Shown: positions 1 through 9,343, counted from the stretch's first letter. The stretch is 64,000 bases of DNA from Planktophila turicensis (GCA_965234405.1 OZ248346.1); one strand, 5' to 3'. The notes: generated by a model from the letters alone, not told the origin. Made by a program: numbers and translations.

Positions 1-653
1 ATTACTTCAGCTGTTAACGCATCTCGCGAAGGAGAGCGTTCTGCGACGAGACGAGAAATTTCCTCGAATTTCTTGGGTTCGAGAACGCCAAAAGATAGAT
101 CTTCGAGTTCCCATTTAATTGCGTTCATTCCTAGGCGGTGAGCAAGAGGTGCATAAATATCGAGCGTTTCGCGCGCCTTTCGAGATGCGCTTTCGCCAGA
201 TACGAAAGCCCACGTACGCGCGTTGTGAAGTCGGTCTGCTAACTTGATAACGAGTACGCGAATATCTCGTGACATCGCGATAACCATCTTGCGGACAGTC
301 TCTGCCTCAGCAGTTGGTCCGTAGGTCAATTTATCGAGCTTGGTCACTCCATCCACAAGGTTTGCAATCTCGTCACCAAAGTCAGAACGCAATTGATCTA
401 ACGAGTAAGGGGTGTCCTCAACAGTGTCGTGAAGAAGGGATGCAATGAGAGTTGTTTCATTCAAACCTAATTCAGCAAGAATTTGAGTTACAGCAACAGG
501 ATGAGTTATGTACTCCTCACCAGATTTACGCAGCTGACCTTTATGGGCATTTTCGGCAACGAGAAAAGCCCGTTCAATTTCAGCGATGTTTGCCTGCGGA
601 TGATGCTCCTTAAGCGCACCAATGAGAGGTGCGATTAAGGGCAACGTCTGCAT
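1..653 (-). CDS. rel: RelA/SpoT family (p)ppGpp synthetase/hydrolase, N-terminal part (cut by window edge)
   Basis: The first ~217 codons of a bifunctional alarmone enzyme that makes and degrades (p)ppGpp in the stringent response. The N-terminal HD hydrolase domain is visible, with the metal-binding HDTVEDT motif at residues 75-81, an upstream THPVAV segment, and ADRLHN followed by LAHRLGM further on. The synthetase, TGS and ACT domains lie outside the window. The chosen ATG at 653 is 10 nt past the secF stop, and the protein starts close to the HD domain. The HDxxED motif implies an active hydrolase. It is the last gene of the long minus-strand run. The apt gene usually found between secF and rel in actinobacteria is absent. 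Identity is very secure. Confidence 0.96.
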   Translation of the reverse strand, partial: MQTLPLIAPLIGALKEHHPQANIAEIERAFLVAENAHKGQLRKSGEEYITHPVAVTQILAELGLNETTLIASLLHDTVEDTPYSLDQLRSDFGDEIANLVDGVTKLDKLTYGPTAEAETVRKMVIAMSRDIRVLVIKLADRLHNARTWAFVSGESASRKARETLDIYAPLAHRLGMNAIKWELEDLSFGVLEPKKFEEISRLVAERSPSRDALTAEV

Positions 654-663
654 ATTTAAAGGG

Positions 664-1713
664 TTACTTGCGACCCTTGCGCTTTGGCTGGTTACGAGGG
701 CCGCTACCTGTTGAAGGACGAGCTGCCTTCACTTCTGCAACTACTGGCGCGCCACCACGTGCTGCAACACGCTTTGCAAGAGCCTGCATTACAGGCTCCT
801 TCTCGCGAAGCTGAGCAAGGAATGGAGGTGCAATAAATACAGATGAGTATGTTCCCACTGCAAGACCGATGAAGAGTGCAAGAGAGAGATCCTTAAGAGT
901 TCCTGCACCAAGTAGACCAGCACCTACGAAGAGAATTGCTCCCACTGGAAGAAGTGCAATGAGTGAGGTGTTAGCTGAGCGAACAAGTGTCTGGTTTACA
1001 GCCAAGTTTGCAGCCTGTGAATATGTCATCTTGCTATTGGCAGCAACAGACTTTGTATTCTCGCGGACCTTGTCAAAGACAACCACGGTGTCATAGAGCG
1101 AATATCCAAGGATTGTGAGGAAGCCGATAACCGTTGCTGGCGTTACATCGAATCCAACAAGTGCATAGATGCCCACTGTGATGAAGACGTCGTGAACCAC
1201 TGCAACGATGGCAGCGATTGCCATCTTGGGTTCGAAGGCCATTGCCAAGAAGAGCATTACGGCAAGAAGGAATGCAATCAATCCATAAAGTGCCTTCTTG
1301 GTAATTTCCTTACCCCATGAAGGTCCAACTAATTGAGTATCAATTGATTCTGCAGTCACGCTAAATGTTGAAGTTAAAGCGTTCTCAATCGCCTGAGATT
1401 CAGCCGAAGTTAAAGAACCAGTCTGGATACGAATCTTTGAATCGCCGATCTTCTGGACGATAACTTCGCCTGGAATGCCGATGTTTTCAACTGATGCGCG
1501 CGCTTGTTCAACAGTGACTGAAGCTTTGTTGATTGTGTACGAAGCGCCACCTTTGAACTCGATTCCAAGATGTAAGCCCTGAATCAAAAGGGCTGCCATA
1601 GAAACGAGGATGAATAGCGCCGATATTGAATACCAACGTTTTCTATTTTCAACGATATTAAATGATGTCTCTCCAGTGTAGAGACGGCCACCTAGACCCG
1701 AAAGTTTCGCCAT
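664..1713 (-). CDS. secF: Protein translocase subunit SecF
   Basis: SecF (349 aa) forms with SecD the membrane complex that uses proton motive force to assist SecYEG-mediated export. After a short N-terminus comes a first membrane helix, a periplasmic loop containing FKGGASY, then a bundle of five helices carrying the family signature GYSLYDTVVVFDKVREN. An in-frame upstream extension overlaps secD and has no SecF character, so the ATG at 1713 was chosen; it lies 4 nt after the secD stop. The C-terminal tail is basic, as in other actinobacterial SecF proteins. It is co-transcribed with secD and rel. Confidence 0.97.
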   Translation of the reverse strand: MAKLSGLGGRLYTGETSFNIVENRKRWYSISALFILVSMAALLIQGLHLGIEFKGGASYTINKASVTVEQARASVENIGIPGEVIVQKIGDSKIRIQTGSLTSAESQAIENALTSTFSVTAESIDTQLVGPSWGKEITKKALYGLIAFLLAVMLFLAMAFEPKMAIAAIVAVVHDVFITVGIYALVGFDVTPATVIGFLTILGYSLYDTVVVFDKVRENTKSVAANSKMTYSQAANLAVNQTLVRSANTSLIALLPVGAILFVGAGLLGAGTLKDLSLALFIGLAVGTYSSVFIAPPFLAQLREKEPVMQALAKRVAARGGAPVVAEVKAARPSTGSGPRNQPKRKGRK

Positions 1714-1717
1714 GTGC

Positions 1718-3235
1718 TTATGCCTCCAATGGTGATGCAGGATGAGATTTGCCGATGCTCTTGGCCGAGAAGCCTGAGAGTGGGTGACCCGAAGAGAAGA
1801 AGTTGCTCTTTGCAATAATCGAAACCATCGGTTTTGTAAATGCGAAGACAATCAAGAGATCGATCAACGTTGTGAGGCCTAGTGCAAAGGCGAAGCCTCG
1901 GACTCCACCAACGGCGAAGAAGTAAAGAAGTACGGCCGAAATGATCGAGACCATATCCGCCACAATAATTGTGTGACGTGCTCGCGCCCATCCACTTTCG
2001 ACCGCAGAACGTAGTGAGCGACCTTCACGCGCCTCATCTCGAATACGTTCAAAGAAGACGATGAATGAGTCAGCAGTAATACCAATCGCCACAATAGAAC
2101 CGGCAATGCCTGCAAGCGTTAGCGTGAATCCGATTGCTTCACCCAAAACGAGGAACAAGAGATAGAGAAGCAATCCGGCAATGAGCAAGGAAAGTACTGT
2201 CACTAAACCGAGTGCACGGTAATAAAGAAGTGAGAAGATGAATACAAGTCCGATACCAAGTGCTCCCGCAAGAAGTCCTGCTTCAAGCTGATCAGCACCT
2301 AGAGTTGGCGATACTTGCTGTACTTCACCGCGGTCGAATGCAAGTGGCAATGCACCGTACTTAAGAACGTTGGCAAGGTCATTAGCTTCAACCTGTGAGA
2401 ACGAACCAGTGATTTGAGCATTTCCTGAAGGAATCGCTTCGTTAATTACTGGAGCAGATACAACAAGTCCATCGAGAACGATAGCAACCTGATTCTGCGG
2501 TGATGGCAAAGTCGTCACGCGTGAAGTAAGCGCACCAAAAGCTGAAGTTCCTTCGCCGTTAAATGTGAGCATTACATACCAAGCGCTTGTTCCCTGCTGA
2601 TCAATTCCAGCAGATGCCTTTGAAACCTGGCGACCGAGAACTTCGGCAGGAGCCAATATGTACTTGCTCGCACCTGAGCGCGCACACGCAACGATGACAT
2701 CTGATGGCGCATCAGCACCTGAACCTTGAAGATTTGCAGGGTTTGTACAGTCAAGAGCGGCAAAGCGAGCATTCACTTCTGCAGATACTCCACCAACAGG
2801 TGTTGCTGCAGATGCGCTTGTTCCGCCTAGTGCAGCAGATTCAGCCAATACTTGGCGGAAGCGAAGTTCAGCTGTCTGACCAACAAGATCGACCACACGT
2901 CGACCTGAATCTCCTGGAACAGAGATAACGATTTGGCGGTTAGCTCCACTTCCCTGTGCTGTTACTTCTGATTCAGCAACACCGAGTGAGTTAACACGCT
3001 GGCGAATAATTGAAACAGCTTGGTCAATCGCTTCGGATGTGACCTTATTGGAATCATTAGATGCGCGAGGTTGAAGCGTGACGCTTGTTCCTCCGCGAAG
3101 ATCGAGACCGAGGCGAACTGAAGTCGCTCCCTGGATCAGAGCTGTGGCTAGTAGGCCGAAGATAATGACGGCCAAGAGAGCCAAGGCACGAACTGGGCGG
3201 CCCGAAGTCTTCATAGGTTTTGTAGGTGTGGACAT
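1718..3235 (-). CDS. secD: Protein translocase subunit SecD
   Basis: SecD (505 aa) is the partner of SecF. The first helix is followed by the conserved GLDLRGGTSV segment and a large extracytoplasmic P1 region rich in Ala, Ser and Gly. The C-terminal membrane domain carries IGITADSFIVFFERIRDE, the actinobacterial form of the SecD signature. The ATG at 3235 was chosen because the 28 residues upstream of it overlap ruvB and look non-coding. Only 11 nt separate it from the ruvB stop, so yajC, which normally sits here in actinobacteria, is missing. Confidence 0.96.
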   Translation of the reverse strand: MSTPTKPMKTSGRPVRALALLAVIIFGLLATALIQGATSVRLGLDLRGGTSVTLQPRASNDSNKVTSEAIDQAVSIIRQRVNSLGVAESEVTAQGSGANRQIVISVPGDSGRRVVDLVGQTAELRFRQVLAESAALGGTSASAATPVGGVSAEVNARFAALDCTNPANLQGSGADAPSDVIVACARSGASKYILAPAEVLGRQVSKASAGIDQQGTSAWYVMLTFNGEGTSAFGALTSRVTTLPSPQNQVAIVLDGLVVSAPVINEAIPSGNAQITGSFSQVEANDLANVLKYGALPLAFDRGEVQQVSPTLGADQLEAGLLAGALGIGLVFIFSLLYYRALGLVTVLSLLIAGLLLYLLFLVLGEAIGFTLTLAGIAGSIVAIGITADSFIVFFERIRDEAREGRSLRSAVESGWARARHTIIVADMVSIISAVLLYFFAVGGVRGFAFALGLTTLIDLLIVFAFTKPMVSIIAKSNFFSSGHPLSGFSAKSIGKSHPASPLEA

Positions 3236-3246
3236 AAGGGCAGAGT

Positions 3247-4287
3247 CTATGCGTCGGGCGCAGGCGTGTCGAAAAGGGTGGCGATTCCAGCAGGTGGTGT
3301 TCGTCCCACATGCTCCCACCCCATCGCTGTGGCGATACGGCCGCGTGGAGTGCGCGCCATAAAGCCATTACGGACCAAGAAAGGTTCGGCAACAGACTCA
3401 ACAGTTTCGGTCTCTTCACCTACCGCGATTGCCAGAGTCGATAGACCGACCGGTCCCCCGCCAAATCGTTCAATAAGGGCAATCAAGACTGAACGATCTA
3501 GGCGGTCGAGCCCTTTGGCATCTACTTCATACATATCAAGTGCTGCCTTGGCATGTTGATGTGAAAGAGCATTAGATCCTTGCACCTGTGCGAAGTCTCG
3601 AACTCGTCGGAGCAAACGGTTGGCAATGCGGGGTGTTCCGCGGGAACGGCTAGCAATTTCAGCGATCGCAGATTTATCAATTGTCAGGCCCAGAAGTGTC
3701 GCGCTTCTGGAAATAACTTCCTCAAGTTCTGACTCTTCATAGAAATCTAAATGAGCCGTAAATCCAAAACGATCACGTAGCGGTGAAGGAAGTAATCCGG
3801 CACGAGTTGTAGCACCCACCAAAGTAAAGCGCGGAAGTTGAAGAGGGATAGCGGTTGCACCTGGTCCCTTGCCTACAACTACATCAACCCGGAAATCCTC
3901 CATAGCTAAGTAGAGAAGTTCTTCCGCAGGTCGTGGAAGGCGATGAATCTCATCAAGGAAGAAGATTTCGCCCTCAACAAGAGAGGAGAGAATCGCAGCA
4001 AGATCTCCGGCATGTGTAATTGCAGGACCACTTGAGATTCGAATAGGAGCTTGCATCTCAGAAGCAAGAATCATTGCAAGTGTTGTCTTACCAAGTCCCG
4101 GTGGACCAGAAAGAAGTATGTGATCCGCAGCCGCATCACGTTTGCGTGCCGCCGTTAAGAGAACATCAATTTGTTCGCGGACTCGGTGCTGGCCGATGAA
4201 GTCCCCCAGCGTCTTTGGGCGAAGGGCGTGTTCAGCAGCCGCGTCGTCATTTCCGCTTTGAGGGTTAACTAATCTCTCTTCGCTCAT
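3247..4287 (-). CDS. ruvB: Holliday junction branch-migration ATPase RuvB
   Basis: RuvB (346 aa) is the hexameric AAA+ motor that drives branch migration of Holliday junctions together with RuvA. Walker A is GPPGLGKT at residues 61-68 and Walker B is LDEIHR near 111-116. A sensor-1 region (LVGATTRAG) and a C-terminal winged-helix DNA-binding domain follow. The start codon directly abuts the ruvA stop (TAA then ATG), indicating translational coupling. Length is typical of the family. Confidence 0.98.
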   Translation of the reverse strand: MSEERLVNPQSGNDDAAAEHALRPKTLGDFIGQHRVREQIDVLLTAARKRDAAADHILLSGPPGLGKTTLAMILASEMQAPIRISSGPAITHAGDLAAILSSLVEGEIFFLDEIHRLPRPAEELLYLAMEDFRVDVVVGKGPGATAIPLQLPRFTLVGATTRAGLLPSPLRDRFGFTAHLDFYEESELEEVISRSATLLGLTIDKSAIAEIASRSRGTPRIANRLLRRVRDFAQVQGSNALSHQHAKAALDMYEVDAKGLDRLDRSVLIALIERFGGGPVGLSTLAIAVGEETETVESVAEPFLVRNGFMARTPRGRIATAMGWEHVGRTPPAGIATLFDTPAPDA

Positions 4288-4896
4288 TTACGCACGCCGT
4301 CCACTTTGAAGAGCTGCCTTCAAAAGTTCAGAGATATCAACGTCCTGTGCATCCACACCATTATCTGCATACTGCGAAACTACCGCGGTGATTGCAGAAT
4401 CTGAATCCTTAGCCGTGAAACCGAGTGAGATGAGTGCTGAAGTAAGTTGTTCGCGCCAGACAGGTTGGTGAATCTGCTTATGATCAACACTTCCGAAATC
4501 AGAGATCTTTCCTTTGAGTTCGAGAATCAATCGTTGGGCTCCCTTACGACCAATGCCCGGCACCTTCTCGATTGCCTTGATATCTTCTTGCGCAATTGCA
4601 ACGGCTAGAGATTGCGGAGTGTGGGCTCCAAGAATGGCTAGAGCTACCTTGGGGCCAATACCTGAGACTGTCTGTACCAATTCGAATGCTGAACGACTTT
4701 CTTCATCGAGAAATCCGAAGAGGGTGAGGGAATCTTCTCGAACAACGAGAGAGGTGAAGAGTTGAACCGGAGCTCCCAAGTTAAGTTGAGAAGTCGTCTG
4801 TGAAGTAAGCGAAACGGCTAACCCAACCCCACCAACTTCAACAACGGCGCGGTCGCTTGCGATGGAACGAACAACTCCATTAATCAGAGAAATCAT
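4288..4896 (-). CDS. ruvA: Holliday junction DNA helicase subunit RuvA
   Basis: RuvA (202 aa) is the tetrameric junction-binding protein that recruits RuvB. It has an N-terminal OB fold beginning MISLINGVVRS, a central helix-hairpin-helix pair including VSGIGPKVALAIL and VPGIGRKGAQRLILELKGK, and a small C-terminal RuvB-contacting domain. Its start overlaps the ruvC stop by 4 nt (ATGA), the standard arrangement of a ruvCAB operon. Confidence 0.97.
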   Translation of the reverse strand: MISLINGVVRSIASDRAVVEVGGVGLAVSLTSQTTSQLNLGAPVQLFTSLVVREDSLTLFGFLDEESRSAFELVQTVSGIGPKVALAILGAHTPQSLAVAIAQEDIKAIEKVPGIGRKGAQRLILELKGKISDFGSVDHKQIHQPVWREQLTSALISLGFTAKDSDSAITAVVSQYADNGVDAQDVDISELLKAALQSGRRA

Positions 4897-5447
4897 TTGC
4901 CCACCAACTTTGCAAGACGAGATTTCTCGGCCTTAAGAGCGGCTTCAATTTTAGAGTTACCGCTACCGCGCCAGATATGGCAAATGGCTAACGCTAAAGC
5001 GTCAGTGCTGTCGACCGGTTTCGGAATCACTTCTAGATTCAATAACCGTTTCACCATTTCAGCAACTTGTGCTTTATTGGCACGACCTGATCCAGTGACT
5101 GCAGCTTTAACTTCTGAAGGAGTGTGCATCATTACCGGGAGGCCACGACGTGCTGCAACAAGGAGAGCGATACCTGCCGCCTGACCTGTACCCATGACGG
5201 TGCGAACATTATGTTGAGAGAAAACTCGTTCTACAGCAATTACGTCAGGTTTATGCGTTGCTATCCACTCTTCGAGTTCTGATTCGAGCTGAAGGAGGCG
5301 CTGTTCAAGTGGTGCATCAGCTGGCGTGAGAATGACTCCAACTCCAACCAAGGCGAGCGGCTGACCAATTGCACCATCAACGATTCCCACACCACAGCGA
5401 GTTAACCCCGGGTCAACACCCAAGACTCGTCGCTGCACATGGCTCAT
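4893..5447 (-). CDS. ruvC: Crossover junction endodeoxyribonuclease RuvC
   Basis: RuvC (184 aa) is the resolvase that nicks Holliday junctions. The RNase H-like fold is recognised from GVDPGLTRCG with catalytic Asp12, from AVERVF carrying the acidic residue of the second motif, and from DSTDALALAICH near the C-terminus carrying the last acidic residues. The gene follows yebC by 32 nt and overlaps ruvA by 4 nt. The start is an ATG at 5447 (MSHVQRRVLG). Confidence 0.97.
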   Translation of the reverse strand: MSHVQRRVLGVDPGLTRCGVGIVDGAIGQPLALVGVGVILTPADAPLEQRLLQLESELEEWIATHKPDVIAVERVFSQHNVRTVMGTGQAAGIALLVAARRGLPVMMHTPSEVKAAVTGSGRANKAQVAEMVKRLLNLEVIPKPVDSTDALALAICHIWRGSGNSKIEAALKAEKSRLAKLVGK

Positions 5448-5479
5448 AACTTCTAAGCCTAGGACTTAATGAAGTGGGA

Positions 5480-6232
5480 TTAAGAAAGGCTCGCCATAAC
5501 TTCGTCTGAGACATCGAAGTTAGAGAAGACGTTCTGCACATCATCGAGCTCTTCAATGGCGTCGATGAGTTCAAATACTTTTTGAGCGCCCTCGGCATCA
5601 AGTGGAATCTGCATCGAAGGTAGGAAAGATGAATCCGCAGATTCGTAATCAATACCGGCAGCCTGAAGTGCGGTACGAGCAGCAACCAGGTCACTGGCTT
5701 CGCAGACTACTTCGAATGATTCACCGAGATCGTTTACCTCTTCAACGCCAGCATCGAGCGCTGCTTCAAGAATTGAATCTTCTGTTGCTCCAACTGCCTT
5801 GTTGACGATGATGACGCCTTTGCGATTGAAGAGGTATGAGACTGAACCTGGGTCAGCCATGGATCCACCATTGCGAGTTACCGCTACACGTACTTCAGAG
5901 GCAGCACGATTTCGGTTATCTGAAAGACATTCGATCATGATGGCAACACCATTTGGTCCATAACCTTCGTACATGATTGTCTGCCAATCAGCGCCACCGG
6001 ATTCAAGTCCTGCGCCACGCTTTACTGCACGTTCAATATTGTCTGCAGGCATTGAATTCTTCTTTGCCTTTGCGATTGCATCAAAGAGCGTTGGGTTTCC
6101 ATCTACATCAGGTCCACCATTGCGCGCAGCAACTTCAATCGCCTTAATTAACTTCGCGAAATTCTTAGCGCGACGGCCATCGATGACAGCCTTCTTATGC
6201 TTAGTTGTTGCCCACTTGGAATGGCCTGACAT
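5480..6232 (-). CDS. yebC: YebC/PmpR-family protein
   Basis: YebC (250 aa) begins with the family hallmark MSGHSKWATTKHKKA. The family has been described both as DNA-binding regulators and, more recently, as ribosome-associated factors that help translate proline-rich stretches, so the exact role here is open. A Shine-Dalgarno GAGGTG sits about 8 nt before the ATG. Location directly upstream of ruvCAB is widely conserved, and length is normal. Confidence 0.96.
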   Translation of the reverse strand: MSGHSKWATTKHKKAVIDGRRAKNFAKLIKAIEVAARNGGPDVDGNPTLFDAIAKAKKNSMPADNIERAVKRGAGLESGGADWQTIMYEGYGPNGVAIMIECLSDNRNRAASEVRVAVTRNGGSMADPGSVSYLFNRKGVIIVNKAVGATEDSILEAALDAGVEEVNDLGESFEVVCEASDLVAARTALQAAGIDYESADSSFLPSMQIPLDAEGAQKVFELIDAIEELDDVQNVFSNFDVSDEVMASLS

Positions 6233-6271
6233 TTTTCAAACACCTCAATCGCTACTTGGTATGGACCTACT

Positions 6272-6844
6272 TTATCTGCCTTTGCAGATCTCTTCAAAAA
6301 AGAAGCGGTGCACGGCTAAATCTTCAGTAAGTTCGGGATGAAAACTCGTTGCAAGAAGGTTACCTTGACGCACGGCGACGGGATGATCGGCGGCAGTAGA
6401 AAGGACTTCCACCCCCGGTCCAACTTCTTCGACCCATGGAGCTCGGATAAATACAGCGTGCAGTGATTTTCCGTTGAAGGTCAGATCGGACTCAAAGGAA
6501 TCAACTTGTCTTCCGAATGCATTTCTACGGACCGTAATATCTAATCCGCCAAATGATTTCTGATCCTTAATTCCGTCGACAATGCGATCGGCTAAAAGAA
6601 TCATTCCTGCGCATGAACCGTAAACGGGCAATCCCTTAGAGATGGCATCTCTTATTGGTTGATAGAGATCGAAATTCTGAGCGAGATGAACAATGGTTGT
6701 TGACTCTCCCCCAGGAAGAATTAGCGCATCCACACTTTCTAGCTCAGATACTCGGCGAACATCTACAGGTGCATGGCCACAATCAGCGACTGCTTTCAGG
6801 TGCTCGCGAAAATCGCCTTGCAGAGCAAGTACTCCAACTTTCAT
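6272..6844 (-). CDS. pdxT: Pyridoxal 5'-phosphate synthase glutaminase subunit PdxT
   Basis: PdxT (190 aa) releases ammonia from glutamine and channels it to PdxS for PLP synthesis. It is a class I glutaminase fold with nucleophile Cys78 in GSCAGM and the His169/Glu171 pair in FHPEL. The GGEST segment near residues 45-49 forms the oxyanion region. It lies 39 nt downstream of pdxS in the same direction, so the two are presumably co-expressed. Confidence 0.97.
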   Translation of the reverse strand: MKVGVLALQGDFREHLKAVADCGHAPVDVRRVSELESVDALILPGGESTTIVHLAQNFDLYQPIRDAISKGLPVYGSCAGMILLADRIVDGIKDQKSFGGLDITVRRNAFGRQVDSFESDLTFNGKSLHAVFIRAPWVEEVGPGVEVLSTAADHPVAVRQGNLLATSFHPELTEDLAVHRFFFEEICKGR

Positions 6845-6883
6845 TGCCCGTTAACCGTTTCCCAGTATTTCTAAAGGAAAGGT

Positions 6884-7771
6884 TTACCAGCCGCGATCAG
6901 CGAGGCGATGTGGAACAGGAATATCTGAAACGTTGATTCCCACCATTGCTTCACCAAGACCACGTGAAACTTCGGCGAGGACCTTCGCATCATTATAGAA
7001 AGTTGTCGCCTTAACGCATGCAGCTGCGCGCTGAGCAGGATTTCCGGACTTGAAGATTCCTGAGCCAATGAAGACGCCGTCCGCGCCCATCTGCATCATG
7101 AGTGCGGCATCTGCAGGAGTTGCGATTCCACCAGCGGTAAATAGAACTACGGGAAGTTTTCCGGTCTCGGCAACTTCCTTAACAAGAGCGTAAGGTGCCT
7201 GGAGTTCCTTGGCTGCTACATAAAGTTCATCTTCGCGCATTGAGGTAAGGCGTCGAATTTCAGCTCCGATTGTGCGCATGTGCATCATCGCATTTGAGAC
7301 ATCGCCGGTACCTGCTTCACCCTTTGAGCGAATCATTGCGGCACCTTCGTTGATACGACGAAGCGCTTCACCAAGATTTGTAGCACCACAAACGAAAGGA
7401 ATCTTGAAGCCCCACTTATCGATGTGGTTGGTGTAATCCGCCGGTGTAAGTACTTCGGATTCATCAATGTAATCAACATTAAGAGTTTCGAGTATCTGCG
7501 CCTCAACGAAGTGGCCGATACGAACCTTTGCCATAACTGGAATAGAAACCGCAGCCTGAATCTGTTGGATCATGTCGGGATCTGACATACGAGCAACTCC
7601 GCCTTGCGCGCGAATATCTGCGGGTACGCGCTCAAGCGCCATCACTGCACATGCGCCGGCATCTTCGGCAATCTTTGCCTGCTCAACATTGACGACATCC
7701 ATGATGGTGCCGCCCTTGAGCATTTCAGCCATTCCGCGCTTTACGCGTGCTGTGCCAGTTGCTTCAGACAT
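6884..7771 (-). CDS. pdxS: Pyridoxal 5'-phosphate synthase subunit PdxS
   Basis: PdxS (295 aa) is the TIM-barrel PLP synthase that condenses ribose 5-phosphate, glyceraldehyde 3-phosphate and ammonia. Asp25 (IMDV) and Lys82 (MAKVRIGHF) correspond to the known catalytic residues, and a second conserved Lys lies in IRSKGEAGTG. A good Shine-Dalgarno (AGGAG, spacing about 9) precedes the ATG at 7771. With pdxT this gives the cell de novo vitamin B6, relevant because many enzymes in the window need PLP. Confidence 0.98.
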   Translation of the reverse strand: MSEATGTARVKRGMAEMLKGGTIMDVVNVEQAKIAEDAGACAVMALERVPADIRAQGGVARMSDPDMIQQIQAAVSIPVMAKVRIGHFVEAQILETLNVDYIDESEVLTPADYTNHIDKWGFKIPFVCGATNLGEALRRINEGAAMIRSKGEAGTGDVSNAMMHMRTIGAEIRRLTSMREDELYVAAKELQAPYALVKEVAETGKLPVVLFTAGGIATPADAALMMQMGADGVFIGSGIFKSGNPAQRAAACVKATTFYNDAKVLAEVSRGLGEAMVGINVSDIPVPHRLADRGW

Positions 7772-7813
7772 GATGTGAGACTCCTAGTGTGAAATGAAAT
7801 CGAGAAGTTGAGT

Positions 7814-8848
7814 CTACTTTGAACTCTTGATTCCCGCATCCGAGGTTTTTTTGGTGAATACAGGCTCTTTATCGGTGAGCGCGACCCAAATCTGCCCATT
7901 AGCAAAGGCAATCTCTTCACCACCTGGGGTTCGCCATGTAGTACCGGAGCTCGCATTGTCGCGGGACCAGTTTGCTTCAAAGGCCTTTCCGTCCCGCAAG
8001 ATATATCCGCGACCAATGCCCACTGTCGCTGAGAAAGGAGTAACTCCGCCAACCTTGTCTTTATAAATCGAATCAGTAATTGACACTAATTGAATGACAA
8101 GGGTCTTTGCGCCAAGTCTCTCGCCCGAAGCAGCAATATTTGGCTGCCCGACGTGATCGAGTAACCATCGCTCATCTTCTTCAGACCAATGTGCATCGTA
8201 CGAGCTAGCTGGCCAAGAAAGATGAGCAGAACTGATATCCATTCCACCATCTGGCGCATCCCCGAATTCCCAACCCATGGACTTTGAAAGAGCTACTGGC
8301 AATTCTCGTTCTGCAATCTGCTGCATCAACAAATCCGCTCTTAGGACCATTGCATATGGCTGAATTCGGTTGGGGTCGGTTGTGTAGATAGTTGACGACT
8401 GACTCTGCGCACCCAGATCTTCAAGATTTGCAGCTTCAATTACCGGACGCATCTTTTTTTGTGCACCGCTATACGCGAAAGCCACGTTTCCATACTGCTC
8501 AAGAAGTTCGATATCTGAAATTCGTGCAGAACGAACTGGACCAATGTGGGTTGGAATCTTTGATGAAAAGATTGCAGCTAGTCGGGTAAGGCCACCCTCT
8601 ACTTGTTCAATATAGATAATGTCGGCGTTTTCCAAACCAATTTGTGGATGAGCTTGGCGAGTGTCATCAATCTTCACAACCAAGACAGGGCCATCTCCCC
8701 CAGGTAAGCCACTTATTGAATTAGTGGGTACATCTTCAAGAAATGGAAGCTTGGATATAAGTGGATTATTCGGATTGAGAATGGCTAGCGCCACTACCCC
8801 AATCGAAAGCGCCGTGAGGGTTAGTCGCGCCGTCCTCTTAAAGAACAT
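7814..8848 (-). CDS. DUF3048 domain cell-envelope protein (YerB-like)
   Basis: A 344-aa protein with one N-terminal hydrophobic segment (LTLTALSIGVVALAIL) that should act as a signal anchor, then an extracytoplasmic DUF3048 domain. That domain is recognised from VLVVKIDDTRQAHPQIGLEN, ADIIYIEQVEGGLTRLAA and IGPVRSARISD. The biochemical role of this family is unknown to me. Starts are possible at 8893, 8863 and 8848; I prefer 8848 because AAGG lies just upstream and the overlap with the preceding gene shrinks to 11 nt. It sits between the PIM genes and pdxS with the LemA-like gene, suggesting an envelope role. Confidence 0.8.
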   Translation of the reverse strand: MFFKRTARLTLTALSIGVVALAILNPNNPLISKLPFLEDVPTNSISGLPGGDGPVLVVKIDDTRQAHPQIGLENADIIYIEQVEGGLTRLAAIFSSKIPTHIGPVRSARISDIELLEQYGNVAFAYSGAQKKMRPVIEAANLEDLGAQSQSSTIYTTDPNRIQPYAMVLRADLLMQQIAERELPVALSKSMGWEFGDAPDGGMDISSAHLSWPASSYDAHWSEEDERWLLDHVGQPNIAASGERLGAKTLVIQLVSITDSIYKDKVGGVTPFSATVGIGRGYILRDGKAFEANWSRDNASSGTTWRTPGGEEIAFANGQIWVALTDKEPVFTKKTSDAGIKSSK

Positions 8849-9341
8849 CGCCTTCGAATTCATAGGTGACAGGTTCTGGTGCATGTCCGGCAAGTCTGAA
8901 GAATCTAATAAACCACTTCTTTCGAACCATCTGGGTTCGGTTTACGGCATCAACGTGCATTGCAACAGCCATCTTGATTTTCTCAGTGAGGTCTTTGAGC
9001 TCACGAATGAGGTCTTGTTCATTCGCTCCTGATATATCTGTCGATGTCTCAAGCAGAATTCCCAGCGCTCCCGTTAAACCAGTTTCGGCTTGAGATCTAT
9101 CACGAACACTTGCTTCGCGAGCCTGGTGTGCCGCAAAGGTCAGAAGAAGAGATGAAGCTGGGTCAGAAATTTCAGATCTCGCTATTTCAATAGCAATTGC
9201 TGCACGACGTTGCAATAGACCATCTAAGTTGGCCCAACTTGTTTCAACACGATTGTGCAAACGATCGAGCCGAGTCGCCGAATAAGAGAGATACCAAGCG
9301 ATGAATGTGAGGAACAGGGCCCCAAGGATGTATTTGCTCAT
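8838..9341 (-). CDS. LemA-like membrane protein (tentative)
   Basis: A 167-aa protein with one N-terminal transmembrane helix (ILGALFLTFIAWYLSY) followed by a mostly helical soluble region. The segment RLDRLHNRVETSWANLDGLL closely resembles the start of LemA-family proteins, which are single-pass proteins with a long four-helix bundle. The rest is weakly conserved, so the family call is tentative and the function unknown. The ATG at 9341 is 2 nt after the pimA stop, and the 3' end overlaps the DUF3048 gene. Confidence 0.65.
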   Translation of the reverse strand: MSKYILGALFLTFIAWYLSYSATRLDRLHNRVETSWANLDGLLQRRAAIAIEIARSEISDPASSLLLTFAAHQAREASVRDRSQAETGLTGALGILLETSTDISGANEQDLIRELKDLTEKIKMAVAMHVDAVNRTQMVRKKWFIRFFRLAGHAPEPVTYEFEGDVL

Positions 9342-9343
9342 CG

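Noticed and set aside
3057..3419. A 120-codon frame spanning the ruvB-secD junction considered as a remnant of yajC
   Set aside because: It shows no YajC-type transmembrane start or motif and is antisense or out of frame with both flanking genes.
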